Shown here in pieces: positions 36,926-49,500 of a stretch of DNA of 64,000 nucleotides. The first letter of the stretch is position 1; each line of letters starts with the position of its first letter. Position numbers and translations under genes: made by a program. The stretch covers positions 1,736,001 through 1,800,000 of the forward strand of contig JBANDB010000011.1 of the NCBI GenBank assembly GCA_037576215.1. Direction: 5' to 3'. Below the pieces are notes generated by a model. That model made no database searches. It saw only the letters and a list, made by a program, of their open reading frames with translations, and was not told the origin of the DNA. This DNA is from Armillaria gallica. Its lineage: Eukaryota > Basidiomycota > Agaricomycetes > Agaricales > Physalacriaceae.

Positions 36926-37705
36926 TGATTTCTTTTGATGAATTTTTTGGGATATTTATACCAGTTATTTACTTCGCATAGAGGGTACTAATCATGTTAC
37001 ATTTACGGCTTCGTTTATCATATTCTGAGACTGCTTTTGGGGAGGGCGTTCATTGCTTTCGGATCACGCTCACTTTTACTGTCACACGCTAGAACTTGTC
37101 ACCGAGTAATTCAGGAGTGGATCGATCCCGGCTCGCCACTGAAGTAGATATTTCGGTCTGAGAATAAATTAAAAAGACAAAAGAAAAGGAAATTTTCACA
37201 AAAATGAATTTTGAGTAGTACTCACCCGAAGCACAGCCACAATCAAGCGGCAGGTCTGCCGTGCAGTCGTTACTGATCGGGGTCCAACGGGGTTTGAATG
37301 TCGCGTGCCGGGAAGCGGCAAGTAAACGGCTTTGATGGCATCGCGCCTGCTAAAGGCAAGTGCCGGTAGTATTCAAACCCCGCCGTGTTGTGGGTCCTTG
37401 TGTGTCATCCGTCAATGACCAAATTCGGAATCACCTCCTTTGCCTGGACCTTGATCATGTCGGGTTCCCGGGATTTATCTTCTCCTCCCGTTCTCCTTTT
37501 CTCTTCGCTTTTCGACCAGATTTATTACTGTGCGAACGTCGGTAGTCGTGCGACAGTTCGGAGGAACCGGTATTAACTCAAATTCGACCCAACTTTTACC
37601 CTCTGCCGCAGTCGTGGTTTGTGGGCTGGGAAAAAAAAGGTACGTCGTGCCCTTTCCTCCTATCGTTCACGGCGAGAAAATGCCTTTGCTTAGTTTCCCT
37701 CAAAT
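36926..37705. other. Intergenic stretch before the mannosidase
   Basis: 3' flank of the RhoGAP gene and promoter side of the GH47 gene. A palindromic neighbourhood near 37280-37380 contains two inverted GGGTTTGAA / TTCAAACCC segments (about 37288-37298 and 37372-37382) that could fold into a hairpin. No gene is seen. Confidence 0.35.
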
Positions 37706-40108
37706 ATGCCAGTCTCTCGCAAGTTCGTTCGGTTTTTACCGCTAGCGTGCATTTGCACTCTCCTTCTTCTCCTTGGGAATGTAAGTATGTTCGTGGTCAC
37801 TGGGATGAGCGCTGACAGACAATTTCCCAGTGGCGTCGCTCACCGGACAGATGGAGCCTGACCGCCTACAATGAGGAGGCATACATGAAGCCAGACGCGG
37901 CGGCAGGGAAGAGAGCAGAGATTGTCGCTGCTTTCAAGGTGCGTTGCTTTGCTTCGCCGTTCTCGTCTGCTGACGCTTTTTTTCTAGCACGCGTGGCATG
38001 CTTATGGTCTGGGTCTCGACGCACGTACTTGTATGTTACTGACTTACCCGACAGAAAGAGACGCAATGGGATCGGACGAGTATCACCCGCTCACGCACAA
38101 GGGCTCGAATTTCTCGGTGAACGGAGGCATTGGTTACACCGTCGTCGACTCCATCGACACAATGCATATCATGGGTCTGAATGACGAGTATGCACGGGCG
38201 CGGCGGTGGGTCGAACAGAGCCTTTCGTTCGACAAGGAGGGATCGTTCAGTACATTCGAGGTAAGGTCCTGTTCGTCCATTCTTTCATACGCTAAGGCGG
38301 ATGACACAGACTACGATCCGTGTTCTAGGCGGTCTTCTTTCAGCGTTCACTCTCACCCAGGACAGGCTATACGTCCATCGCGCCATCGAGCTCGCAGATC
38401 GCCTCCTACCAGCCTTTGATACCAACTCGGGCTTGCCCCTTCCATCTGTGAACCTTGCTCGTCGAGTGGGCATCCCAGATGCCGCAGCACCTGAAATCAT
38501 CAGCACTGCCGAAGCGGCAACGTTGCAGCTCGAATTTCGCTATCTAGCTCAGCTGGCGAAGCGCCCGGATTTCTGGCGCAAAGCGGAAAAGGTCATGCAT
38601 GTGATACATGACCTTTTGGACAAGGCGGAGGGCTTGACGCACCTTACGCCAATATTGATGAAGTGAGAGATATTCGAGCACGCATCTTGTCAAGACTGAC
38701 TATTGATAGGCATACTACAGGACTTTTCGTGACCTCGGATATACGTCTCGGTTCTAGAGGTGACTCGTACTACGAATATCTATTGTAAGTCTATCCGTTC
38801 CCTTTGGACGGCTTACGTGACTGACTCTTGATAGAAAACAATTTCTTCAGACTGTAAGCTTCACCTTCATATTTTGGGCATAGTGTCATAACATCCTCTC
38901 CAGAACCGAACGGAATGGTTATATCGTGAGGTATGTCAGTCGTCTTTGTAGTCCACAAATCCCTCACCACGCATCTAGATGTACGAAAAGTCGACGCGAA
39001 GCATTCACACCCGAATGGAGCAAAGAACCTATCGACAAAAGATGGTTTTCATCGCAGAACTACACCCAGGCTCGCTACTGTACGATCTCTTGCGCTTCGT
39101 CTGTGTTAGAATCTCCAGCTGATATAAATTCTGTAGGTACCCCAAGGTAATACCGAAGCAGGATCATCTGGTGTGCTTCTTCCCCGGCACGCTCATGCTC
39201 GGCGCCGTAACATCAGGGATCACGAGGAATCGGGTCACTATCCCACCAAAAGTTGAACAAATGCCCATCAATGCCCAGCGTGACTGGTATCTAGGGCTTG
39301 AGCTACTGGAGACGTGCATGGAGACGCATAATACAGAGACGTGAGTTCCGTGAACACAATGAATGATGCATAACCTCATATCGCACTAGTGGTCTCGCTC
39401 CCGAAATCGTGATGTTCAAAATGGACGAAGCAGACGCGGGTAAGGGCTCCCCCGAACGGGACTGGTACATCAAGAACTCAAAGTAAGTGCTCATTTTGTG
39501 CGGTATGCTACCATCTAATGTACGTGTCCTGTAGGAAAGGAAGACCGACGCCTTATGACGCCAGATACATGCTGCGGTAAGGATGACAGCCTTTGTTTTG
39601 TGCCTCCCTTGAATTGACGACATCCCGAAAGGCCCCAAACGGCTGAATCCCTCTTCATCGCATGGCGCCTCACGCATGACAGCCGGTATAGAAAATACGC
39701 ATGGGATATCTTCACTGCTATCCAAAAATACTGTCGTTTGAAGAACGGTGGGTATGCGACCGTACGCGACGTAGACACCGTCCCTGTGTCGCTGGAAGAT
39801 AAACAGGAGACGTTTTTCATGGTGCGTAGTTGGTTGATAGTGAGATACTTGACTTATGTGTGTGTGTGGTAGAGTGCGACGTTGAAGTATCTGTATCTGA
39901 CGTTTTCGGACGATGATGTGCTTCCGCTGAAAGGTGAGGCCCAGTTGGTTGATATCGGGGTTTGCTCATCGTTTATTAGATTATGTTTTCAATACCGAGG
40001 TATGTTTCTTTAAGTCTATGTGTGTGTAGATGGGCGATGAACGTGTTTTAGGCGCATCCACTACCGGTGTTCAAACCGAATGCTGGTCTGAGGCACGCAT
40101 ATGCCTAG
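37706..40108 (+). CDS. GH47 alpha-1,2-mannosidase
   Basis: Class I mannosyl-oligosaccharide 1,2-alpha-mannosidase that trims Man from N-glycans in the ER or Golgi. Exon 1 (MPVSRKFVRFLPLACICTLL) is a signal anchor and joins in phase to RRSPDRWSLTAYNEEAYM. Family blocks follow in order: GSDEYHPLTHKGSNFSVNGG, GYTVVDSIDTMHIMGL, FETTIRVLGGLLSAF, IISTAEAATLQLEF, GDSYYEYLLKQFLQT, LVCFFPGTLMLGAVTS, GLAPEIVMFKMDEAD, ARYMLRPQTAESLFIAWRLT, SLEDKQETFFMSATLKYLYL and finally NTEAHPLPVF, with TAG at 40106-40108. The Asp/Glu residues usual for the active site and the Thr of the calcium site (N-T-E-A-H-P) are present. More than ten short introns are used. Confidence 0.92.
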
Positions 40109-40300
40109 GGGTCATTTTTATTGGGGTGTATGTTAATTTATTGGTGCAATCTATTTGCTTTGAAGAGAATTGATTAGTGCTTGAACGCGCGCTGTCCAAT
40201 CGTCATGCAAGGTTTGATTCGCTTTCTTGTTCCTTGCTCCATGCCGTGCCGCCCGCGCACAAAATACCCACAAACAAAGCTCCTTTCGTCTCTTACGCCC

Positions 40301-42130
40301 ATGGACCCACCTCCTACCTGGGGGGATTTCCTTGATATCCGCTTCGAGCACCACGTGGACCTTGCCGAAAGATCGCGCACAAATGATACCGCACCGTACT
40401 CTGCTATCACATCTCCTCCCGCAGAAAGCTTTCTCCGTCAATCAGGTCCAAATCCGACCATTGTCCCACGCATTCTCGCCTCTTTCCGTTTTCTTTTAGA
40501 AGAGAAAGAAATTCTGGATGAACCACTCCCTGCTGGACTTGTCCACCTTCTTGGAAGGTTTCAGCGGAATTTATTGTCAACTACCATCTACATTGAAGCA
40601 GAATTTCTCCAATATTCGGTGTTCCCGATAGTCCAGGAGGTTGTTGAGGCACTAACGGACCGGGCCTTCACCGTGAAGCGGGGCGACCCGTTTCCACAAT
40701 ACGAGCAACAAGGTGAGCGAGATTGGATTACCGTGGCTTTCCCAACACTGGCACCTGTCAAGTCTGCGGGGACACAAGCAAAGCGGGCTCGGGTTCTGTT
40801 TCAGCACGCCAAGGACATGCAGGAGGAGCATGAATATGAACCGCTCGTAGTGCAGCACAACGCCAAGGCTATTTGTAGCAAGGTAACACCCCATACATAC
40901 TGTTGTCTACTAATAATCGAACACCTCTAGGCGTGGCTTCAACTATCAGCGTGCGATCTAGCATCGGAATACGGAATACTGTTTGGCGGTTTATCTGCTA
41001 TCGTCCTTGAGAGAGGTACACGCTTGTTGGATCTCTTGTGCTGGAATGCTCAATTTTGTTTACAGGCTTATATGCACCGAATCATCATGCCTTGCACGTG
41101 TCACCTCATTACCACGTCTTCTGTGACGACAATCCTCCCACTCACGCTAGCTATGAGTTTATCAATGAACTGAACCTCTGTGAAAAGGGCATTCCGTTGT
41201 TGGCAGTCATGTCCTACATTTTGCTTCCATGCGCATCTGTTCGTCAAGACGTCCACCCTGCTATTCGGAATCCTGTCACAGAGAAGGCCGCTCAATCATT
41301 TACGAGAAGAATGACGGCAGAGATGGAAGAGACACGAACCACACAGGATGGGGCCTCAGCTGGGGTAAGGTGTCGATGATGTACCTTTGTGCCCTTACTA
41401 TGTTCCCGAAACACTTAACCCTGACTCCAGGTTGCATTGACATTCGAACATCCTGATGTTGCCTGGCTTCCTCGGCTCCTCTATCCCCAGATACTACACG
41501 ATGATCCCCCGGACGACGCTGCTGCCAAACTTACACCTTTTCCTCCCCAACTACCTCCTCCAGCAGACGTGAAGCTGTTTCAACGCATTACTATTGGCAA
41601 CTTTGCACAGGTATGGCGAGGATCGCTTACGGACAGTCAAGGGTCTATTATATCTGTCGTCGTCAAGGTGTACTCTCAGTGCAACTTTGAGGCCATGAAC
41701 AAGGAGACTCGTGCGTATCGCTTTCTCTCTCGCCACCAGTTGGACAATATCGCCCCCTTGCATTATGGTACATTTACGATGCCCGATGACTCTTGGGGTG
41801 CTGTGATCTTGAGCGATGCGGGAGAAGCATCCCACTGTTACTCGTGGGACGAAGCGGAGTTGAGCGCAGAGGAGCTGTGAGTGTTAGTATAAATCGTTTG
41901 GTTTGATTCTGACTGCCCGTGAATTTAGTCGAACAGTGTGGAAATATGCGAACGCTCTTCACTCCATAGGACTTCATCACCACGATCTTGAGCCGAGGAA
42001 TGTGGCGAAAGACCGGGACGGGGTCGTGCGTATTCTTGACTTTGAACGATCCTCGCTGGACAGGTCGTGTCCTTGCGGCGAGCTTGAAAGACTTGGCTAC
42101 GCTTTCGACGAACTGATGGAGTGGCGGTAG
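40301..42130 (+). CDS. Protein-kinase-like protein with N-terminal fungal region
   Basis: Kinase-fold protein of the fungal/aminoglycoside-phosphotransferase-like group. I chose the ATG at 40301 (MDPPPTWGDFLDIRFEHH); earlier in-frame ATGs are possible. The N-terminal half (to about 41430) is of a type common in mushroom genomes, with no assigned domain. The kinase part begins near 41575: a glycine-loop-like IGNFAQVWRGSL, the lysine in SVVVKVYSQ, a Glu in NKETRAYRFL, the catalytic loop HHHDLEPRNVAK with His-x-Asp and Asn, and ILDFERS in place of DFG. The replacement of DFG by DFE and a short C-lobe suggest a reduced or atypical kinase. The gene starts only about 190 nt after the mannosidase stop. 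Confidence 0.75.
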
Positions 42131-43122
42131 TTACAAGTATTGTATATCTACATAGCCAGGGAAATGGACCCGTGATCTGAAAACTGAAGATTCCTCGGGC
42201 AGTTGGTGATATACAGTGGACGCCAGTGGACAGTCCGTGCGTAGCCTGAGGCTGCCAGTTCAAAAGTCGGACGACGGAGGCGGAGACTTGATCAATGATT
42301 TTGCGCATCCATTCATACGTACGTATCCACGTCGCGTCAAAATCGCGTGGGAGCCTCATGAGTCATGGCGCACCCTAGCGCACCTGACCGCGAGACTTGT
42401 CATGCAAGTGGCACTGGATAAGCGAAAAAGGCACTTTGCACAGCCACTACCTTTTTGTTTCTTTCGTCTATGCACCCTGGACATTGTTCATAGGAATCTT
42501 GGAATCTGGTTCCTATGTCGACGGCTACTCTGAACAACAGAACTACGGCGGACAATGTGAACAAGAGTCACCAAACATCAATGAAATGGATCAGGACACT
42601 GGGATGGATGGCGTCGCTCTATGCCTTCTCGTACAATTCTCGTATCTCAAAACCGGGAGTATGAGAAGGAATTCCGTATCCAAAAGTGGATATTCAAAGA
42701 GAGCTACCAGTCGGCAAGCGAATGACGAAGCCAAGATCGGTAAACAGAACAGAAGCAGCTAATGTTCTGGGTGGGGGGGAAACCGTGACTCGCAGAACTT
42801 GGCCATGAAATATATACTCATATGTCTGATGTCTGTGTTCTTGTGCTGGCGGAGATATTGTCCAATGGAGCTCGCTCTGAATAACCTTGAATAACTTGTT
42901 TGAACTTTGGTGACGGAAGCATTTATGAATGTTTGTTGGTTACCATTGTCCCACTGCACCGGTGCGGGGACCGATTACTGTTTGCTTGAAGCACTCTCCA
43001 CTTTCTGGGATGTCACATCTGTTTTGGGGCTTCTCCCTGCTGCCCGGCGGTCCGGTTCAGCTTCCACATAAATGGGAAGATATTATTGCGCCGATTCATC
43101 TTCATTACAACGATCTTTCAGG
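42131..43122. other. Intergenic stretch, no supported gene
   Basis: Two plus frames (42216-42533 and 42397-42762) are open but contain no domain motif and no sensible splice partners. The final part is the promoter side of the next gene. Confidence 0.35.
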
Positions 43123-44621
43123 ATGTACAACGATGACTCTTATGGCTCCCTATTGCACGACATGGGCCTCGGCGCTGGCAGCGGCACGTGGAGCGAGCAG
43201 CATTCTTCTCCAGACGAAGGTTCAGCATCATCGCTCGATATGTCAGGATTAGACTTTAACTGGATCTTGAGGTTGGTCTTCTCCCGATTTCACGCGTTTC
43301 TCATGATTAGCTCGACCTTTCACCAGCTTCATGGGTGACGACATCGGAAGTTCTATCGACACAGCTTCATCGCCTTTGCGAGGCCTCTGGGATCATTTCA
43401 GCGGTAATACCACTCTTGACGCGTCGTACGCGCGCGCCGATGACAACAATTATCCTGAACTCTATTCCAATGTTGTCGCACCTTTAGCCGTGTCGCCGCC
43501 TGACATCTCAGCGATAATTACCACCGTGCAACCAACCATGTGGCAAGAAACGTACCAAGGTCTCGGACTACGTGAAATGTACGCATATTTCCTAACTCTC
43601 TAGCTTTCAATTCGTTTACGCCAGTCGTTTGTCAGATTCCAATGTGAACCGGAGGCCACGATCACGCACCAATACTTCGCCAGTCCGAATTCAGTCTCAT
43701 CTACTACCACTTCACCCGGAACCTCTCCATCAGGCGCGGGTCGTGGTCTCTCCACTGGTCTGACAGTTTCCCGGGGGTGGATCAATTACGGTCCTGACGC
43801 GCCGCCGCCCTCATCCCGGACACGGTGCGCTCTGATTTGTATGTTTGCTAGTTCTCTATCTAACGCTCGACAATTTGTAGCTCTGTTGTTCCTTCGGGTG
43901 GGTCTTCGAACAAGTCGCTCCCGTCAGCTGTACGGCGAGAGAAACGGACTATTCTCCGGTATGTCACACGCTGCTTTATCCTCAGAACATCGGGTAACCT
44001 AAAGTCTTCTAGGTCGAACAACACCTCTCCGTACAGCATGAAAAACCGCGAGAACGCCGGCTTTCCCGGTAGTAGTAACTGCCCTTCCGACACTTCCGTG
44101 AACTTTATCATGCTCAACAATCTCACCCACAAGGGAATTCTGTGTGCGGATTACCCGCAATTTGCCAGATATCCCGACGATTACTTCTATGCCGAGGTCC
44201 TGAACGACATCTCTATCAATTCTGTTTGCCTTCTCTGTCCGGCCGGTTCAGGGACAATTTTCACTACAGAACACGCGAAAACGATGCATTGTGTCCCTGG
44301 ATCGAAGAGAGGAGACTCCGATCCCTTGATATTCCTAAGCTGTTGCGAAGGCAACGGCCACAAATCGAAATCACTAATCGTAAAGATTGGTGCACTTAAG
44401 AGGCACTTCAATTCAAAAGCTCATTCCGAGAACCGGTACCAGTGTCCATACTGTCACACCGCATTTTCTCGCACGGAATCAGTGGCCAGACATCTAACCC
44501 AATGCGAAATACTGGCAAAGATAATGACGGAGGAAGACGAGAAATGTACGTACCTCGAGAAATTATCCTGTCCGCTATTTTAATATCTTAATTCCTAGAT
44601 ACGTCAGATGGAGGTTTATAA
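43123..44621 (+). CDS. Zinc-finger-like (C2H2-type) protein
   Basis: Possible transcription factor. The start ATG at 43123 opens MYNDDSYGSLLHDMG and an acidic, Ser-rich N-terminal region built from several exons. A Ser/Thr/Pro-rich middle follows (SSTTTSPGTSPSGAG near 43700). The C-terminal exon from about 44020 holds Cys/His pairs: CLLCPAGSGTIFTTEHAKT near 44230, then SLIVKIGALKRHFNSKAH, then YQCPYCHTAFSRTESVARH ending in T-Q-C, a C2H2/C2HC finger. Splicing at GTACGT after D-E-K joins a short last exon that ends SDGGL with TAA at 44619-44621; without that splice the frame ends at 44583. The middle introns are my best reading and less certain. Confidence 0.65.
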
Positions 44622-45011
44622 TGCATTTTTAGTTTCTCGAGTACTATGATCTGTACATATTCCCTTGCATCTCGGAATCTATTATGGAAACTACAAATAC
44701 TAATCTTGGAGATTTACAGGTCAGGGTTAGATCAGGCACGCTGACTTGAACCTGTGCACCTGTTTGTCGGTGCGTACTGTGCTTTCTTTGTCTCATTCCA
44801 CCATCCGCTCTTGCTATCCGAAATGCGGTAGGATGGCGCCAAGAAATGACTTCGTCCTGGACCAATAATACTAATGGTATCCAACAATGTCTTCCTTTTC
44901 CGGACCTGGTTACTGTGCTTTGTTTTGGAACCGATCTTTTCTTTGGCATGTTTGCGGGTTTGAACAAAGAAACAATGGAAAGCGATGACTATGCCACTCA
45001 CAAAGCCCTAG

Positions 45012-45021
45012 TATATATATA
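45012..45021 (+). promoter_or_regulatory. TATA box-like element
   Basis: TATATATATA lies about 42-51 nt before an ATG at 45063 whose frame opens a possible gene. The spacing is reasonable for a fungal core promoter. Function is inferred. Confidence 0.4.
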
Positions 45022-45062
45022 CCCCCCAATGTTTAGACCCGGTTCTCCCAAGCTCTCCCATC

Positions 45063-45604
45063 ATGGCTAGTAATCCCGATTTTCTTGTCGAAGCTCTGAA
45101 GTACGCTTTCTCCTCCCTTCCTGCTATATTTATTCTTACCCATCATATGTCTAAGGAACGTCGAATTAACACCGGAGCATTGGAGTGCCATTTCAGACGC
45201 GTATGTTGCAGCTATTGTTCTCGTTGGAGACGACTTAATGTGTGTAAAGCTGTGACCAATGCCTAAAGACCGTCGGTGCTTCATCACCCTCACAATCTGC
45301 GACTGCCATAAGCTTCGCGCCAGCCAACGTCGAACATGCAATGCATTCACGCTTCGGCTCTACGGTTGCCGTCCCTTCCATGTCACACTTCAGTTCCACT
45401 CGCCCCATCATCTCGGATCCTGTCGCGTACAATAACTTGAAGCGAAAGCTCCAAGAAATTCAAGAATCCGCTAGCAAGGAGTCGATAGCTTTTCCTCATC
45501 TTAATCGTGCACTGAAGGCCTACACAAATGGCCGTCATGATTTTGTGTCATCTGCTCGGAAAGCAGTCGCCGAGGATCCTCACCAGCCTCAAATTCAGTC
45601 CTGA
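45063..45604 (+). CDS. Hypothetical protein, possibly decaying
   Basis: I do not recognise this protein. Exon 1 (MASNPDFLVEALK) joins in phase over a GTACGC intron to NVELTPEHWSAISDAY. A later frame with coding character (GASSPSQSATAISFAPANVE, then LKRKLQEIQESASKESIAF) ends at TGA 45602-45604, but the splice that would connect it to the first two exons leaves the frame out of phase. Beyond the TGA the same frame stays open and coherent for a further 40 codons (EEIWSRDREQLSGRLDHK), which hints at an inactivating stop. It could be a short helical protein, or a pseudogene. Confidence 0.35.
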
Positions 45605-46264
45605 ATCACAACTATTGAAGAAATCTGGTCAAGGGACCGTGAACAGCTATCTGGCAGACTGGATCATAAGATCTCCCACACTTTTCCCACCAATCCTCCC
45701 GTTCTTCCACTATCGACGCCGCCGAGATACTGAACTCTCGAGCAGCGTAGCGCGCTTGAGTACAAAGTTGGATGTCGTATTGGATAATCTGATTTGTAGT
45801 TGGGGTGTTTGTAACGTTCGAATACAGGATTTGTTTTGCTATTTTGAGTTCAATGTATCTCCGGCAGTAGACCTAGTAGGGGGCCCGACAATCGTCTTGC
45901 AATCTTCAGCACCCCAAAACAGAGCCGCGAGGAACTTTATTGGTAAGCAAAAACTTTCACTCTTCCTCATCGTCGTCCACTGTTCGGGTAGGGCGTTCGT
46001 TTCCGGAAGCCGAAGATTTAGAAGAAAATATGCAGTGAAGAATACGTTGCCGCCTCATTTTAATTACTTACTAGAAGTATTTGGAGCTTCACTTGTAAGG
46101 TTATCACGTTCGTCCTGGTCCATTCGATGCTTTGAATGGTGTAGGTGAATCTATCCACGTAGATGTTCAACCGCAATGCAGGATGGAGAAGAAGCAACGA
46201 GCGAACCTTCACGTCGGGGGATTGGAAGCACATCGCAGAAAATTAGTTACTGCTCGTCCTTCAT

Positions 46265-46390
46265 TGGGTAATGAACGCATCTCAGGTGCATACGTTACCA
46301 GTGTTCAAACCAAAATGCAGGTCTGAGGTAGGCATACGCTTAGGGAACACTTTCATTGATGTGCACGATAATTTCAATATTGATGCAAAA
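46265..46390 (+). pseudogene. Decayed duplicate of the GH47 3' end
   Basis: This stretch aligns along its length with 40031-40150, which covers the last intron end, the last coding exon (AHPLPVFKPNAGLRHAYA) and the first 3' UTR bases of the mannosidase. Shared runs include TACC-GTGTTCAAACC and GGTCTGAGG. In the copy the protein frame is broken. I could not find the earlier mannosidase exons upstream of it, so it is a fragment. It lies just beyond the 3' end of the opposite-strand E2 gene. Confidence 0.6.
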
Positions 46391-46528
46391 CCATCACCGT
46401 GCAGTCTATGCGCTTCAGAAAGAGCTTGAGCGAAATATTCCAAACAAAACTATGTCATGGAACAGAAGCAAGGTCTCCAAAGACCTCTTCCTCTACCAGA
46501 CTCGAGCTCAAGAAAGTAACTTTTCATT

Positions 46529-49500
46529 TCAGTATAGATCGTCAGTGTCGCGGTCAACTTCTCCTTCGCTTGACAACTCTTCCTTCCATGCTTCCCGCGT
46601 CTTGGACGCATGGTTTTGGACGGCGTTGGTAGCGTGCAGAGCAAACGACCCGCCATCTTCGTCTGTAACATATCTAATAAGGCTTATGTCGGATTTATAA
46701 TAAGGAATCAACGTACAGTAAGTTAACGAAGCTTGCATTTCTACGGGGTTCTCTAAATCAGGTGTCAGGAGAAGGCCGTATACTAGGCTCAGCGTGTCCT
46801 TGAGGCTGATATCCGACGACCATAGGCGACCTAGCTCAGCGATACAGACTTTTCCTTGCTTCGAGATCTATACCGAGGCCACGGTTAGCGGATCGAACGC
46901 AAGTGAAGATTGACACACGTTTGGGTGTAAGATGAATGTCACAAATCGAATTTTGGGCGGGTCTCGGGGATAGAATTCTGGTAAACTGATAATTGTTGGT
47001 TAGTACAGGACCATTCGGAGATTTAACTACTTATTCGCATGTCAAAAGAAATGTTCCACCGGCGTATACGCAGTTGTCGGTATCCTTTGGTACCTTGTAT
47101 GCGAAAGAATGTGTAACAGCTCGGGTAGCATACCGCTGAAACAAACCTCAAGTACGAGCTTGAAGAATGAGATGTCGCTTTCGTTCACGTACACATCGAT
47201 GTTTGTATGAGGGTCTCTTACGATTTCCTTCAACTGTGAAAGGCACAATCAAGTCGGCGACACTAAATGAAACGAAGGAGAAATGAAATATACCTCACGC
47301 ATAATTCTCTTCTGACGGTCATTTTGGCTCGAGCCTGTGTGCACAGATTTTGAGGCAGGTTGTACATTCTCGTTTAGCTTCGAATGGTCGGCTCGTTTGG
47401 GGAAGCGGTCGATGGTAACCACATCGATGGGGTACAGGGAGGTGTTCCCGAGTATGTTCCAGTCCCAGATACCACGTATCTGAGGAGGTGCAGGTTTTGG
47501 TGGTCGCTCTATGGATGAGAGCATTGTCTCAAGGTCCTATCGTAGACATTAGTTTCTAGGTCGACAGGGAGAGAAACGGCGTACAAAGATACTGAGAGCG
47601 TCGCTAAGTGATGTCTGTGGTGCAAATCGATAGCCATTGGTGGCGACTGATATCTTGTGGAGGGTAACATTGCTGTATGTACCAACTTGAACGGAATCTA
47701 CTGTCACTTGATCTTTTTGTAAGGCGATGGCTACATCCCTGGCGGAAGAGACGGATTTGTTGTCATCACCTATTGTTCGATTAGCCTTCACGAGTGTGAA
47801 CATGAAATTTAGTCACCATCAGAAACAACTATGATTCGCTTTCGGAGGGTAGGTAAATCCTTGCGATAATTTATCAATGTGCTTCTTGCAGCGTTAAGCG
47901 CGTCATATAAGCATGTATCTCCTTTGGCATCCACATCTTCCAGTTGGCGTCGGAAATTCTCAAAAATCGGTGTCAGTTCTTGTTTTATGCAGACTGTATC
48001 AGAAACTGGGTGGAAAGAATGTCGTACATCAGTTTCCTATCCGGAGTCATGGGTAATGCTCACATGTAATAAGCCCAAGGACAAGCGAGACTGAGGTGTC
48101 AAAGGATCCCTAGATTGGGACGTTACAACTTCCCGAAAGATCGACGTAAATAGATTAGACGCACAGCTCGATTCAGAAGATGATTAACGAGCTCCTTCAA
48201 TACGTGCAGTCGCGTGAGGTATTTACTCTCCTCCTTTGCTCTGCGCTCTTCCGTAAGTCTCCAGCTCCACGTCAAGATCTCAAATTTGTGAAGCCCAGTT
48301 TGATTTTGAGAGATGTGTCCGGTACAGTCGTCGAGGTAGTCAAACAACCATCCTTTCCTCATGCCATCTCCGATATCGTCAAGACCATGCCTGAAGTTCA
48401 AGTAGTTTGAGTTTGAAAATGATTTCGAACGTAATTTTCCAAACTCACCAAAGTCTCATTTGCGATATGGGAAGTTCACGGAGCTGGTGGAGATAGCTGA
48501 GAACGCAGAGAGCAGAAGCGTTGCGTGGGAGAAGCATATTGACATGGTGGCCACGTAACGAGATCTCAGCTGTAATCCTTGCGCGCTTGTGTGGGGTAGT
48601 CCGTACAAGCTCAATAACTCCACCGACCGAGAGACTGGTCATGCTGATGGGCAAATCGCTCAAATTGACGGTGAAATGTGAGCGTCTGATGGCGAAGGAG
48701 CAATAGGCTGCCTCTGTGAATCGGTTGCAGATCGCATATAGAGTTCGTACGGTAGTGGAGATGGGTAGGTACCACGTCGTTTGTTTCCCCTGGTGCTTAC
48801 AAGTGATTGGCACCCACTTTCCATCATCGTCATCCAGTGATGACAAAAGGTCACCCGCAGATACCTACAACACAAGTCAAAATTTCGTCCCTCAACAGGA
48901 GACACGAGCACATACCCAGGTTTTTAGTTCCGTATAAGCGCCCAACACTGATACAAATGGTTCATAATAACCTAAAGGCCAGTCTCCACGTTGCTCGAAG
49001 TAATCACAGGAATCGAGGTTGACAAGTATTCCTTCACTTGGAGCATTTAGAGGGTTCTTCGGATTGCGTAGAAGATCTCCAGTTCTGAGAGTTTAGTCAG
49101 CATTGTCTTTAAATTTTAGTGGGAACGTACTTGGGATCAAGAAGCCGTACCGGTACGTCAAAAGGCGCCAAACCAGTCGATTCGGCTTTTGTAGGGTTGC
49201 GGAGCAGTTCTAGAATTGCATTCTTTTGGCGGGAGCAGGCGACAGCAAAATGGGCAAGCTAAACGGGATCATTAGTGGACAAGATTGTGTAGAACTCGGG
49301 ACTGTATCGCACATTGGTAATCTCATTCCTTAGATCCGGTTGGGATTCGAGAAGTTCATGATATCTCAGCGCTTCTCGGCTTGTAATTGTTTTAAGATTG
49401 TTTAGTAAGTCATATCTGTCCTCGCCTCCATGCCGGCCAAAGCCATAGAAGAATGATCGGACCTCATTATTCTGAGGTTTCTTGAGGTACGAGGACCAGG

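Noticed and set aside
48000..48130. Apparent second MIDAS (VDLSGS) and in-frame stop in the vWA part
   Set aside because: The VDLSGS frame has stops on both sides. The stops vanish when introns starting GTGCGT and GTGAGC are removed, which also gives the expected GLITF segment.
48180..48410. Plus-strand frame with protein-like composition
   Set aside because: It is the complement of a coding exon of the giant E2 gene, whose minus-strand frame joins neighbouring exons in phase and fits the domain order.
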